From Hyalangium gracile (GTDB lineage Bacteria > Myxococcota > Myxococcia > Myxococcales > Myxococcaceae), in contig NZ_JAHXBG010000023.1 in the NCBI RefSeq assembly GCF_020103725.1, positions 111,158 through 175,157 on the forward strand: a stretch of 64,000 nucleotides of DNA. The letters run 5' to 3'. A program made the position numbers and the translations under genes. How positions within the stretch are numbered: position 1 is the stretch's first letter; every line of letters begins with the position of its first letter. Under the pieces are notes generated by a model, which had not been told where the DNA came from, ran no database searches, and saw only the letters and a list, made by a program, of their open reading frames with translations. Positions 28,675 to 37,638 of the stretch are shown in pieces.

Positions 28675-30018
28675 TCAGGGCTGGAAGTAGCCGTCCGAGA
28701 GAGTCCTCAAGAAGGCGACGATGGCGGATTCCTCCTCGGGAGTGAGGCCCAGGTCGCCCATCTCGGTGGTGTTCAGGTTCAGCCCCACCTCCGGCGGTGG
28801 CCAGCAGTCCACGCCGGGCGTGCCGGAGGTCGCGCTCAGGCACACCGGCAGCACATCGCGCGTGTTGTAGAAGTGGACGATTGACTCGAGGCTCTTGAAG
28901 TACCCGTTGTGCCCGTAGGCCTTGATGAATCCCGGGTAGGGACGCTTGTCCACGTTGCGCAGGGTGGGCACCTTCACCTTGCCCAGGTTCTCGCGCGCGT
29001 ACGGCCCCCACTCCTCGCGCGTCTGCAGGAACTCGCCCAGGCCATAGTCCACCCAGAAGGGCCCGAGCGGGTTGAACTCGGACTGCCAGTACCAGGGGTT
29101 GAGCAGGTTCCGGGGCACGCCCAGGTTCTCGTAGGTGAAGTCGGTGAAGAGTGGAGGCTCACCGTCGGGGCCTGGCTGGCTCGTGTGGCACTGGCCGCAG
29201 CGGCCCTTGTTCTCGAAGAGCTCCAGGCCCAGGAGCTCCTTGGGCGTGAGCTCGGCCCTCCCGGCCAGCCACGCGTCGTACTTGGAGGTGAAGGCATTGA
29301 CCTCTGGCGAGGCCTCGTAGGCCGCGATGGCCAGGGCGATGGCGTCATAGGCTTCCTCCACGTCCTGGCAGATGTCGTGGCCATAGAGGGAGCGGAAGAG
29401 CTTCACGTACGGGCCGTGGCAGACCTTGGCCACCACCACGGCCGCGCTCGGGTTGTTCTGCTCCACCGGGTTGAGGAAAGGGCCCTGGGCTTGATCCGCG
29501 GCGGGGTTGCCCAGCCGCTCCCCGGTGGCGCGCCCATCCCAGAAGTTGCCGCCCACGAAGTGGACCTGCCCCTCGGAGTCCTCGAGGTGGAAGACGGGCG
29601 AAGGGGTGGCATAGGCGGACGCGGGCGGCTTGCGGTTGCCGAAGCGCCCCGGCACGGCACCCTCGTAGACGCCGCCGGTGGCGTTGACGAATTGATCCGG
29701 TCCCGTCCATCCCACGGAGGGCCCGTGACAGACGGCGCAGGGTTGGCCTCTGGGCTCCGAGAGCCGGCTGTCGAAGAAGAGGAGTTTGCCGAGCCGCTCC
29801 ACGGGCGTCAGCCTCGGCTGGTTCGCGGAGCTCTCATCGAGCGCCAGCGTGGCATCGAAGATGGCTTGCGCCTCTTCGTCCGGTGAGCGCTCGAGGGCCG
29901 GTGAGGCTGCGGTGGGTGGGGACGCGGGCTCCGGCGGCGGAGCCGTATCTGGCGTGGGCCGCGCGTCGCAGGCCAGCAGCCCGCATGTGACGAGCGAGAG
30001 AAGCAATAGACGTCGCAT
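28675..30018 (-). CDS. Di-haem cytochrome c peroxidase / MauG family lipoprotein
   Basis: Protein of 447 aa. Lipobox 'VTCGLLACDA' near residue 17. Two c-type haem motifs: 'CAVCH' near residue 95 and 'CGQCH' near residue 265, with 'VGGNFWDGRATG' between, the usual layout of PF03150 bacterial cytochrome c peroxidase. Family members reduce peroxide in the periplasm or oxidise proteins (MauG). Cys-rich insert 'CLSATSGTPGVDCW' near residue 400 is unusual. ATG 30018 has AAGAGG upstream. Confidence 0.88.
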   Translation of the reverse strand: MRRLLLLSLVTCGLLACDARPTPDTAPPPEPASPPTAASPALERSPDEEAQAIFDATLALDESSANQPRLTPVERLGKLLFFDSRLSEPRGQPCAVCHGPSVGWTGPDQFVNATGGVYEGAVPGRFGNRKPPASAYATPSPVFHLEDSEGQVHFVGGNFWDGRATGERLGNPAADQAQGPFLNPVEQNNPSAAVVVAKVCHGPYVKLFRSLYGHDICQDVEEAYDAIALAIAAYEASPEVNAFTSKYDAWLAGRAELTPKELLGLELFENKGRCGQCHTSQPGPDGEPPLFTDFTYENLGVPRNLLNPWYWQSEFNPLGPFWVDYGLGEFLQTREEWGPYARENLGKVKVPTLRNVDKRPYPGFIKAYGHNGYFKSLESIVHFYNTRDVLPVCLSATSGTPGVDCWPPPEVGLNLNTTEMGDLGLTPEEESAIVAFLRTLSDGYFQP

Positions 30019-30167
30019 CGGTGCCTCTTGGGAGGAATGGGGACGGATAGGGTGTCTCCCTGGCCACGAGCCCACCATCGCCCCGGGGAAAGAGTGGCGT
30101 GTTGACCACCGGGCGCCATGGCACTCTCCGCTGCCGCTCGCACTCGAGGGGCTCGGCGCTGGCGCGC

Positions 30168-33100
30168 TCACGCTTCTCCGCGGAAGAACCCCTTCTTCGC
30201 CTGCTCCGTGGTGACGACGTACAGGCCGGTGATCGCGAGCACCACCAGGAGCAGGGTGCCAGGGGGATGCACGAAGCCGAGCTCTCCCGCGAACGGGAGG
30301 AACGGGAGCAAGAGCGTGAGCGCGGCGACGGCCACCGTGGAGACGAGCAGGAGGGTGCCAGGGCGGCTGCGGTAGAAGGGGCGGCGCGTCCGCACGACCA
30401 GCGCAATCACCAGCTCCGTGAGCAGCGACTCGATGAACCAGCCCGTGCGGAACAGCTCGGGGCTGGCATGGAACACCCACAGGAGCGCCCAGAACGTCAG
30501 GAAGTCGAACAGGGAGCTCAGCAGCCCGAAGGACACCATGAACCGCCCGATCAGGCGCATGTTCCAGCGGCGGGGCTTGTCCATCATCTCGGGATCGACG
30601 CTGTCACCGGCCAGCCCCACGGCGGGGACATCGGAGAGGAAGTTGTTGAGGAGGATCTGCCCGGCCAGCAGCGGGAAGAAGGGCAGGAACAGCGAGGCGA
30701 TGGCCATGCTGACCATGTTCCCCAGGTTCGCGCTCGTCGTGGTCAGGATGTACTTGAGCGTGTTGGCGAACGTCTTGCGCCCCTCGGTGATGCCGCGCCG
30801 GACGACGTCCAGGTGCCGATCGAGCAGGACGAAGTCCGCGGCCTCCTTGGCCACGTCCGCGGCCTTCTCGACGGAGATGCTCGTGTCGGCCGCGTGCATC
30901 GCGGGCGCGTCGTTCACTCCATCCCCCATGAAGCCGACCACATGGCCCCTCTTCTTCAAGGCGAGGATGATCCGCTCCTTCTGTGTCGGATCCACCTCCA
31001 CGAAGAGGTCTGTCAGCTCGGCCTGGTGCCACAGCGCCTCGTCGGTGAGCTGGTCGAGCCGCGCTCCCGTGAGCACCCGGCCGGAGCCGAGGCCCACCTC
31101 CCTGGCAACGTGCTCGGACACCCGCCGGCTGTCCCCAGTGATGAGCTTGATGCTGACGCCCACCCGGGAGAGCTCGAGAATGGCCTCGCGCGCTCCCTCC
31201 TTCGGCCGGTCGACGAAGGTCAGGAAGCCACGGAGGGTCAGCGAGCGCTCCTCTTCGCGCGAGTAGCTCTCCCTGTCCTCGATGGTGCGGGTGGCCACCG
31301 CGATGACCCGGACTCCTTTCTGGCTCCAGGCATCGAAGCGCTGCTGGAGCACCGCCTGGAGCGACTCGTCCAGCGGGCCACCGCCGGTGACCTGGGTGCA
31401 GGCCTCCAGGACGTGGGCGAACGCTCCCTTCGTGATGAGCTGAACCTCACCGTCCCGGCGGGTGATGACCGAGAGCCGCTTGCGGACGAAGTCATAGGGA
31501 ATCTCCCCCAGCTTCTCCGCCCCGGGCGCAGGTTCGTGCGCCCGGAGAATGGCCTCATCGAGCGGGTTTGACAGCCCTGCCTGGAGCGCGGCATTGAGGG
31601 CCGCCAGCTCGAGCACCGCTTCGGACTTCTGGCCCGCGGCGTCATAGGCCCCCTCCAGGCTGACGACCCCCTCCGTCAGCGTCCCCGTCTTGTCGGTGCA
31701 CAGCACATCCATGCTGCCCAGGTTCTCGATGGCGCTGAGCCTGCGCACGAGCACCCCTCGGGCGGCCATCGCCTGCGCGCCGGCGGAGAGGTTCACGCTG
31801 AGGATTGCGGGCAGCAGCTCCGGGCTCAGTCCCACCGCGAGCGCCAGCGAGAAGAGCAGCGTCTCGACGGGAGGCCGCTTCAGCAGCACGTTGGCGGCGA
31901 CGACGACCAGCACCATGACGACCATCGTCGTGAGCAGCACGTACCCGAAGTGTCGCAGGCCCCGATCGAACTCCGTCTCAGGGGCGCGCAGCGCCAGGTG
32001 TCGGGCGATGCTGCCGAAGTGTGTGCCCCGGCCCGTGGCGACGACGACACACTTTCCGGCGCCGCTGAGCACGTGGGTGCCCCGGAAGACGCAGTTGTCG
32101 CGCTGGGCCAGCGCCGCCTCCGGCTCCAGGGTCCCGGGCCGCTTCTCGACCGGAAAGCTCTCTCCCGTCAGCACGGCCTGGCTGACGAACAGATCCGTCG
32201 CCTCGAGCAGCCGCGCGTCCGCGGGGACCATGCTGCCCGCGGACAGAAGCACCAGGTCCCCCGGGACGACCTTCGAGAGGGGCACGGCGCGCGCCTGCCC
32301 GCCTCGGAGGAGCGTCACCAGGGTGGAGATCCGTTCACGCAGCCGTGCGATGGCGACCTGGCCCCGGTACTCACGCGAGTAGCCGAGCAGCACGCTGGCG
32401 AGGACGATGGCCAGGACGATGGCCGCGTCGGTCCAGTCGCCCGTGAAGGCCGAGACGAGCGCCGCGACGAGCAGCAGGAGCACCAGGGGACTCTTCACCT
32501 GCCGCCAGGCCACGTCGAGACGGGAGGGCCTCCGGGACTCCTCGAGCTCGTTCTCGCCATACCGCGCCAGTCGCCGGGTGGCCTCGTCCTCGGAGAGCCC
32601 GCCAGGTGTCGTCTCCAGGGCGTCGAGCAGGCCCTGAGGCGAGAGGGCCCAGTACCGCTCGATGGCCGGGCCCTGCTCGGCCTCCCGCTGCTCACGGAGC
32701 TCGCCGCGCGAGAGCAGGAGCCCCGGCACCAGGGGGATGAAGAAGCTGAACCCGCGGAACAGGATCGTCGCCGAGATCGCCGCGGCGAGGGGGACTCCGA
32801 TGAGATTCAGCGCGCCGATGGCTGCGGCCTCGAAGAGCCCCAGCCCCGCGGGGATGATGCTGAGCGTCCGGGCCACGGTCGACACGGTGAGCGCGGAGAA
32901 CACGCCGGCCGGCGCCGCGTCGACTCCGAGCGAGCGGAGCAGGGCCCAGAGCGTCGCGGCATCGAGCACGTGGATGATGAAGTTGAAGCCCGTGGCCTCG
33001 GCCAGCACGCGCGGGCGGTGCGCCAGCTCGGGAGGGGCCTCGGTCAGTGCGCGGATGAGCGTCTGGAGGCCGGGAAGCCGGGAGAGGGTACGCGGCAGCC

Positions 33101-33650
33101 TGGCGGGCTTGCCTCGGGACAGGCGCATCAGGGCGACAATCAGCGCACTGGCGAGCGTGATGAACACCGCCGAGACGACCCACACCGGGGCCTGGGCCTT
33201 CCCGAGCCAGCCCGCCACAGCCAGGGCGAGCACGAGCGCGAGGATGAGGGAGGTGTAGTTGGTGATGGTCTCGACCACCACGCAGGCCAGCGCGGGCCCG
33301 CGCTCGACCCCGCGCCGCTGAAGCCCCCGGACGACGAGCACCGAGCCGCTGATCCCCGCGGAGGGGAGGGCCTGGTCGATGAAGAGCTTCGCGAAGCTCA
33401 TCGTGTAGAGCTCCCAGAGCGGCGTACGGGCGCGCGCTCGGACGAGCACGACCTCCCACACCGCGGACTGGGCCAGATAGGTCGCGGCCTGGAGCAGCGC
33501 GGCGAGCAGGAGGTACTCGGGAGCGGCGCGCCTCAGCAGCAGCGCGAACTCCCGTTGCTCCGTCCAGCGGGCGGCCACGAGGATGACGGCGCCCAGCAAG
33601 GCGAGGCCGAACCACCATCTTCCTGGTTGCCACCTGCGTTGAGCTGGCAC
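30168..33650 (-). CDS. Flippase-like (UPF0104/YbhN) domain fused to magnesium-type P-ATPase
   Basis: Protein of 1160 aa. Residues about 1-320 are a multi-helix membrane domain of the lysylphosphatidylglycerol-synthase/UPF0104 type ('ALPSAGISGSVLVVRGLQRR', 'STVARTLSIIPAGLGLFEAA'). Residues about 325-1160 are a full P-type ATPase: 'LSPQGLLDALETTPGGLS' N-terminal domain, 'VLTGESFPVEK', phosphorylation site 'CTDKTGTLTEG' (Asp653), 'TGDSRRVSEHVAREVGLGSG' and 'GFMGDGVNDAPAMHAAD'. 'GLSPELLPAILSVNLSAGA' in the membrane part is of the MgtA (P3B) type, so Mg2+ or a related cation is the likely substrate. The start is GTG 33650. The reading frame is continuous with no stop between the domains, so it is a true fusion as sequenced. 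Confidence 0.85.
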   Translation of the reverse strand: MPAQRRWQPGRWWFGLALLGAVILVAARWTEQREFALLLRRAAPEYLLLAALLQAATYLAQSAVWEVVLVRARARTPLWELYTMSFAKLFIDQALPSAGISGSVLVVRGLQRRGVERGPALACVVVETITNYTSLILALVLALAVAGWLGKAQAPVWVVSAVFITLASALIVALMRLSRGKPARLPRTLSRLPGLQTLIRALTEAPPELAHRPRVLAEATGFNFIIHVLDAATLWALLRSLGVDAAPAGVFSALTVSTVARTLSIIPAGLGLFEAAAIGALNLIGVPLAAAISATILFRGFSFFIPLVPGLLLSRGELREQREAEQGPAIERYWALSPQGLLDALETTPGGLSEDEATRRLARYGENELEESRRPSRLDVAWRQVKSPLVLLLLVAALVSAFTGDWTDAAIVLAIVLASVLLGYSREYRGQVAIARLRERISTLVTLLRGGQARAVPLSKVVPGDLVLLSAGSMVPADARLLEATDLFVSQAVLTGESFPVEKRPGTLEPEAALAQRDNCVFRGTHVLSGAGKCVVVATGRGTHFGSIARHLALRAPETEFDRGLRHFGYVLLTTMVVMVLVVVAANVLLKRPPVETLLFSLALAVGLSPELLPAILSVNLSAGAQAMAARGVLVRRLSAIENLGSMDVLCTDKTGTLTEGVVSLEGAYDAAGQKSEAVLELAALNAALQAGLSNPLDEAILRAHEPAPGAEKLGEIPYDFVRKRLSVITRRDGEVQLITKGAFAHVLEACTQVTGGGPLDESLQAVLQQRFDAWSQKGVRVIAVATRTIEDRESYSREEERSLTLRGFLTFVDRPKEGAREAILELSRVGVSIKLITGDSRRVSEHVAREVGLGSGRVLTGARLDQLTDEALWHQAELTDLFVEVDPTQKERIILALKKRGHVVGFMGDGVNDAPAMHAADTSISVEKAADVAKEAADFVLLDRHLDVVRRGITEGRKTFANTLKYILTTTSANLGNMVSMAIASLFLPFFPLLAGQILLNNFLSDVPAVGLAGDSVDPEMMDKPRRWNMRLIGRFMVSFGLLSSLFDFLTFWALLWVFHASPELFRTGWFIESLLTELVIALVVRTRRPFYRSRPGTLLLVSTVAVAALTLLLPFLPFAGELGFVHPPGTLLLVVLAITGLYVVTTEQAKKGFFRGEA

Positions 33651-33952
33651 GTGACGTCACTCGCTCGGACGAGCACTACTGCCACCAGCCCCCGTCGCCA
33701 GAAGCTCCTGCATTCATGGACTCCTCCCGCCGCTCCGCCCAGCCAGGCTGAGCAGGGCGGAGCGCAGGAGAAGGGTGCGCACGGGCTTGCTCGTACGAAG
33801 TCGAACCCTGGGGAGGGTGAGGGAGCCATTCACCAACAATCCAGCGGTCCGGCCGGGGCCGAGACGATGAGGCGGATGCGCACCGGCGGTAGCCGCTCCC
33901 ACCCGCAGGTGCTGTTCGGCGGCTTGCACTGTCGACAGGGCGCGCCCCTGTC
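33651..33952. other. Intergenic region
   Basis: About 300 bp between psiE and the fusion ATPase gene, both on the minus strand. I see no convincing gene, RNA or repeat; it presumably holds the promoter of the ATPase gene. Confidence 0.5.
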
Positions 33953-34402
33953 TCAACGGCGGTGGGATTGGCCGCGCGACACCCTGAGGAAGGACGCCGC
34001 TGCGAGGGCGATGATGAGCGCCGCGAGGGCGAGCACGCTGATGCCGTCGTATTTCGACAGGTCGACAACGATGACCTTCCGGGCGATGGCGATGAGGGCG
34101 ACCTCCAAGACGATTTCAACGTGAATGACGCTGTCGCGCAGGTACGCCTTGATGGTCTCGAGCAGCTCCACGCCGATGAGGATGAGGAGCACGAAACCAA
34201 AGATCTCCAGCAGCTCGTCCTCGTCCAGAAGGAGAATGGGCGGTGTGATGATGTCCTTGGTAATGATCCACCCCAGCTCGAGGGTGGAGAGTGCTACGAC
34301 GACCATCATCATCACAATGATCGAGACGACGACGAAGCGCTCGAACTTCTTGATGATGAGGCTCAGTCTCCCCTCTGGGGATGGATCGCTTTCAGTGCTC
34401 AC
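33953..34402 (-). CDS. psiE: PsiE family protein (phosphate-starvation-inducible)
   Basis: Protein of 149 aa with four membrane helices. 'FGFVLLILIGVELLETIKAY' with 'HVEIVLEVALIAIARKVIVV' is the PsiE signature. Function unknown, but family members are induced by phosphate starvation. The start is GTG at 34402 with AGAGG upstream. It lies downstream of an unrelated divergent gene and upstream of the fusion ATPase gene on the same strand. Confidence 0.85.
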   Translation of the reverse strand: MSTESDPSPEGRLSLIIKKFERFVVVSIIVMMMVVVALSTLELGWIITKDIITPPILLLDEDELLEIFGFVLLILIGVELLETIKAYLRDSVIHVEIVLEVALIAIARKVIVVDLSKYDGISVLALAALIIALAAASFLRVSRGQSHRR

Positions 34403-34816
34403 AGGCCGTCCTCTTTCTGTTCTGGAACTGTGCGAGCTACCGCGCGCACGCGGTGTCCATCGCCACCTGGGGCTCGCGTGCATGCCCCAGGCTCCCATAG
34501 GGCGCGTGCCCCGCCGCGGCCATTGCCCTGCTGGCGTGCCTCGTGGTTCGCCACGACACACGCGGGAGCCCCGCGAGCCCGCTTCCCTGTCCTCACCCCC
34601 AGTCCAGGCTGAGCCGAGACGTAGCTCGGCTCCGCAATCATGGGTGACACACGCACCATGACTGGAAGAGGACTGGTCGGGAGAAGGGGCTCCGCGCGGC
34701 TCAAGCCGGCCGCCGAGCCGCTCGGGGACGGTTCCCGACCGCTCGCGGGGAGGCAGCCGAGCGGTGCTCGACTCCGCGGTACCTGGTAGGCCTCACCCAT
34801 GAACGGAGGCAGGGCC
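34403..34816. other. Intergenic region
   Basis: About 410 bp between divergent genes. GC-rich, several open frames without plausible protein character. Presumably carries the two promoters. Nothing else seen. Confidence 0.5.
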
Positions 34817-35383
34817 ATGGCAGGAAGCACGGAGAGCGGCAGTGGACGGCGCGGGAACCGTTGGAGGATGGCGGTGTGGGGCACCTCAGCGCTCATGCTG
34901 CTGGCGCCCGCGGTGGCGATGCGGTTCACCGAGGAAGTGGCTTGGGGCCCGGCTGATTTCGCCATCTTCGGCGCCATGCTGCTCGTCGCCTGCGGCACCT
35001 ACGAGCTGGCAGCGAGGATGACGGGCAGCACCGCGTACCGAGCCGCCGTCGGCGTTGCGCTCGCGGCGGCATTCACCCTCGTCTGGATGAACCTGGCCGT
35101 TGGCATCATCGGGAGCGAGGACAACCCCGCCAACTTGATGTACGGCGGAGTGCTCGTCGTCGGGATCGCGGGTGCCATCATCGCGCGCTTCCAGCCACAT
35201 GGGATGGCCCGCGCGCTGGTCGGGACGGCGCTGGCTCAGGCGCTGGTCGCTGTGATCGCCCTGATCGCCGGATTGGGCTCCGCCCTGGTCCTGACGGGGC
35301 TCTTCGTCGCGCTGTGGCTCACCTCGGCCCAGCTCTTCCGGAAGGCGGCGCGGGAGCCGCGTCCCGCGGGCGCGGCACCGTAG
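34817..35383 (+). CDS. Small integral membrane protein
   Basis: Protein of 188 aa with five hydrophobic segments from about residue 20 and a short basic tail. No motif that I recognise. ATG 34817 has GGAGG 7 nt upstream, better than the Met six codons earlier. Stand-alone gene. Confidence 0.65.
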   Translation: MAGSTESGSGRRGNRWRMAVWGTSALMLLAPAVAMRFTEEVAWGPADFAIFGAMLLVACGTYELAARMTGSTAYRAAVGVALAAAFTLVWMNLAVGIIGSEDNPANLMYGGVLVVGIAGAIIARFQPHGMARALVGTALAQALVAVIALIAGLGSALVLTGLFVALWLTSAQLFRKAAREPRPAGAAP

Positions 35384-35516
35384 GACGAGCGCCCGGGGGG
35401 GCCGCGACGCTGGACATGAGGACACGAAGGGCCCCGTGGAGAAGGCGCTCACGGAGGCTCTTCAGAAGCATGTGAAGACCGCCTGGCTGCCCATCTTCTC
35501 ATTCGGGGTGCACTTC

Positions 35517-35811
35517 TCATTCGAGGTGGGGGTCCTTCGCGGCTGCGGCGTCCAGCCGCAGGAACCGTGCGGCGTTGTTGTAGAGGATGTCGCGCTTCTG
35601 GGCCGCGCTCAGGAAGGGGGCCTCCTCGATGAGCTGGATGGCCTTCGGGATGACGTCGGGCCACACCATCTGGTCGGACCCGAACATCACCCGGTGCCCG
35701 AAGCCCGCTTCGACCAGGCGCCGCAGGTACCGATAGAACTCGGCCTTCGGGAGCGCATAGATGATCACGCCCGTGTCCACGTAGACCTGGGGATGCGCCC
35801 ACATCACCGCG
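35517..35811 (-). pseudogene. Amidohydrolase family C-terminal fragment
   Basis: The frame 'YVDTGVIIYALPKAEFYRYL' then 'HRVMFGSDQMVWPDVIPKAI' then 'QKRDILYNNAARFLRLD' is the C-terminal third of an amidohydrolase-2 type metal-dependent hydrolase (the GSD motif carries a conserved Asp). The N-terminal two-thirds, with the HxH metal site, is absent: the fragment begins directly at the end of a truncated acetyltransferase. Non-functional. Confidence 0.7.
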
Positions 35812-36013
35812 CGCATGTCATGGCATTGGCCAGCACGCGGCCCTCCTCGACGACGGAGAACGCGCGGTAGGCGTCGTTCCACTCGCCCCACTCGTACCAG
35901 CGCCGGAAGGACGCGCGCCGGAACACCTGGGGCACGTAGTCGCAGAACGCAGCCTGGAGTGCCGCATCGCCTGGGCCGATCTCAGTGGCGGAGGGGAGGG
36001 GGCTCGAGGACAT
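35812..36013 (-). pseudogene. GNAT acetyltransferase N-terminal fragment
   Basis: From ATG 36013 the frame reads 'AFCDYVPQVFRRASFRRWYE' and 'YRAFSVVEEGRVLANAM', typical of the first 60 residues of a GNAT-family acetyltransferase. It then stops abruptly in 'TCAR', where the amidohydrolase fragment begins in another frame. The acetyl-CoA binding part is missing. A deletion that fused two neighbouring genes is the simplest explanation. Confidence 0.6.
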
Positions 36014-36307
36014 CCAGTGACTGTTGCACACCCAGGGCCACCTGGGTGAGGCGCGAGCCCTATCCGGGCCCCCTTCTCAGAGCCTCTCCCTCACCATCCC
36101 CGAGGACGACTGCGGGCGCCTCACGACGCTTGACTCCTGTATTGGTTACATCAAGGAGAGGCTCGGCGCCCAGCACGCCGGGCTCTGATGGCGCCGGGCG
36201 CTGCGTGATATCCCCAGGACCTTGTCCTCCCCATCGTGGGGTTCCACTTTTCCGATGGGCTGAAGTGGCACCGTCGGCAGGCCACGAAGAACCTGGGAGG
36301 CCCTGAG

Positions 36308-37417
36308 ATGGAACGGCAGAAGGCCGTGCGCTGGCTTGGCGGAACGCTCGCCGTGGCGGGGCTGGGCACCTGGGGCCTGAGCCTCCCTGGACTGCTCCTG
36401 CGCCCACGGGTCCGGCGGGTGGAGATGGGGGGCATCGTCACGCTCGAGGATGCTGTCGCGGCGTGCGAGCGGACGGGGCTGCGTGGCTGGGAGCTGGTGG
36501 CCTACGCCCAGCGCTTGGTGGCCCGCAAGTTCACAGCCTACTCACTGCGCAACCCATGGGACACCCCGGCCCGGGCTTTCGAGCGGGGAATGGGGTTCTG
36601 TCTGCAGTACAACCCAGCGCTCCAGCAGCTCCTCCGGCGGCTCGGTGTGGAGGCTCGGCTGGTCCATGCGTTCCGGGTGCGCGATGTCGACAATCCGCGC
36701 TGGAAGTGGGGTCACGCCTGGCTCAAGGTTCGGGTTGGCGGTGAAGAGCGCGATGTGTGCGCGGGACATCCGGACAACACTCCAGGGCACACCCGCTTCG
36801 AACCCGTGACACCTGTTCACGAGCTCTCGCCCCTTGCGGCCGCCTTGAGCCGCTTTGGCTCGGGGCTTTTCGGTGGCTCGCTCGAGTGGTGGACCGTGCT
36901 GACTGGAAGGCGCCCTGGTTTGACGTTCGCTCCGAGGTCCGCTGTCTCGATATCAGGGTTGGCAGGCCCAGAAGCGGCGCCCGTGGTGCCGGGCCGCGCC
37001 CACCGGACCATGCGCCGTCTACTCGGAGGACTCTGCTTCTTGAGCGGCGTCACCGCTTCATGGGGCGGCGTCGAGCTGTTCGGTTGGCCTGAAGGCGGCG
37101 CACCAGGGTTCACGGTACCGCTGTCAGTGCTCGAACACACCCCGTTCCGTGACTTCTTCGTGCCGGGGCTCTTGCTCTTCTCGGGAGTGGGCATCCCCAA
37201 CCTGGTGGCAGGCGCACTGGCTCTCCGGCGCCCCAGGTGGAGCGAAGTCTTCGCGTTCGGTGCGGGGAGCTCGCTAACGGTGTGGATCGTGACGGAGATG
37301 GCGATGCTGCGCTCCTTCCACTGGTTGCATGGGCTCTACCTGGCGGTAGGGCTTGGGACCCAGGCCACGGCCCTGTGGCTCTGGCGTCATGAAGCTCCAA
37401 TGACCAGACACTCATGA
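36308..37417 (+). CDS. Transglutaminase-like membrane protein
   Basis: Protein of 369 aa. One N-terminal membrane segment, a transglutaminase-like domain at about residues 70-190 with Cys ('ERGMGFCLQYNPALQQLL'), His ('KWGHAWLKV') and Asp ('GEERDVCAG') in the order of the papain-like triad, and at least four membrane helices from about residue 235. Such proteins may be periplasmic peptidases or protein cross-linkers. ATG 36308 has GGGAGG 7 nt upstream. Confidence 0.7.
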   Translation: MERQKAVRWLGGTLAVAGLGTWGLSLPGLLLRPRVRRVEMGGIVTLEDAVAACERTGLRGWELVAYAQRLVARKFTAYSLRNPWDTPARAFERGMGFCLQYNPALQQLLRRLGVEARLVHAFRVRDVDNPRWKWGHAWLKVRVGGEERDVCAGHPDNTPGHTRFEPVTPVHELSPLAAALSRFGSGLFGGSLEWWTVLTGRRPGLTFAPRSAVSISGLAGPEAAPVVPGRAHRTMRRLLGGLCFLSGVTASWGGVELFGWPEGGAPGFTVPLSVLEHTPFRDFFVPGLLLFSGVGIPNLVAGALALRRPRWSEVFAFGAGSSLTVWIVTEMAMLRSFHWLHGLYLAVGLGTQATALWLWRHEAPMTRHS

Positions 37418-37638
37418 GTGTCGTGGCCCGCTTTCTCGCCCACCTCAAGGCCGAGAGACGCACCGACTGCCGCAATTGGGTGGCAGGTACGCACGGCCTG
37501 GTAGCTGCTCATCCCCGTAGGTGAACCAGAGGAGTACTGGACATAGAGCCGTCGTCCGCTGGTCCCGGCAGGCTCCCGGCTGCGTGCCTTCCCGCTCCGA
37601 GCGGCCTCTGGGTGCATAGCTTTGTGACGGAGGGCATC

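Noticed and set aside
31950..34124. 724-codon plus-strand frame opposite the fusion ATPase
   Set aside because: Gln/Arg/Gly/Glu-rich composition typical of an antisense shadow in high-GC DNA; crosses into intergenic sequence.
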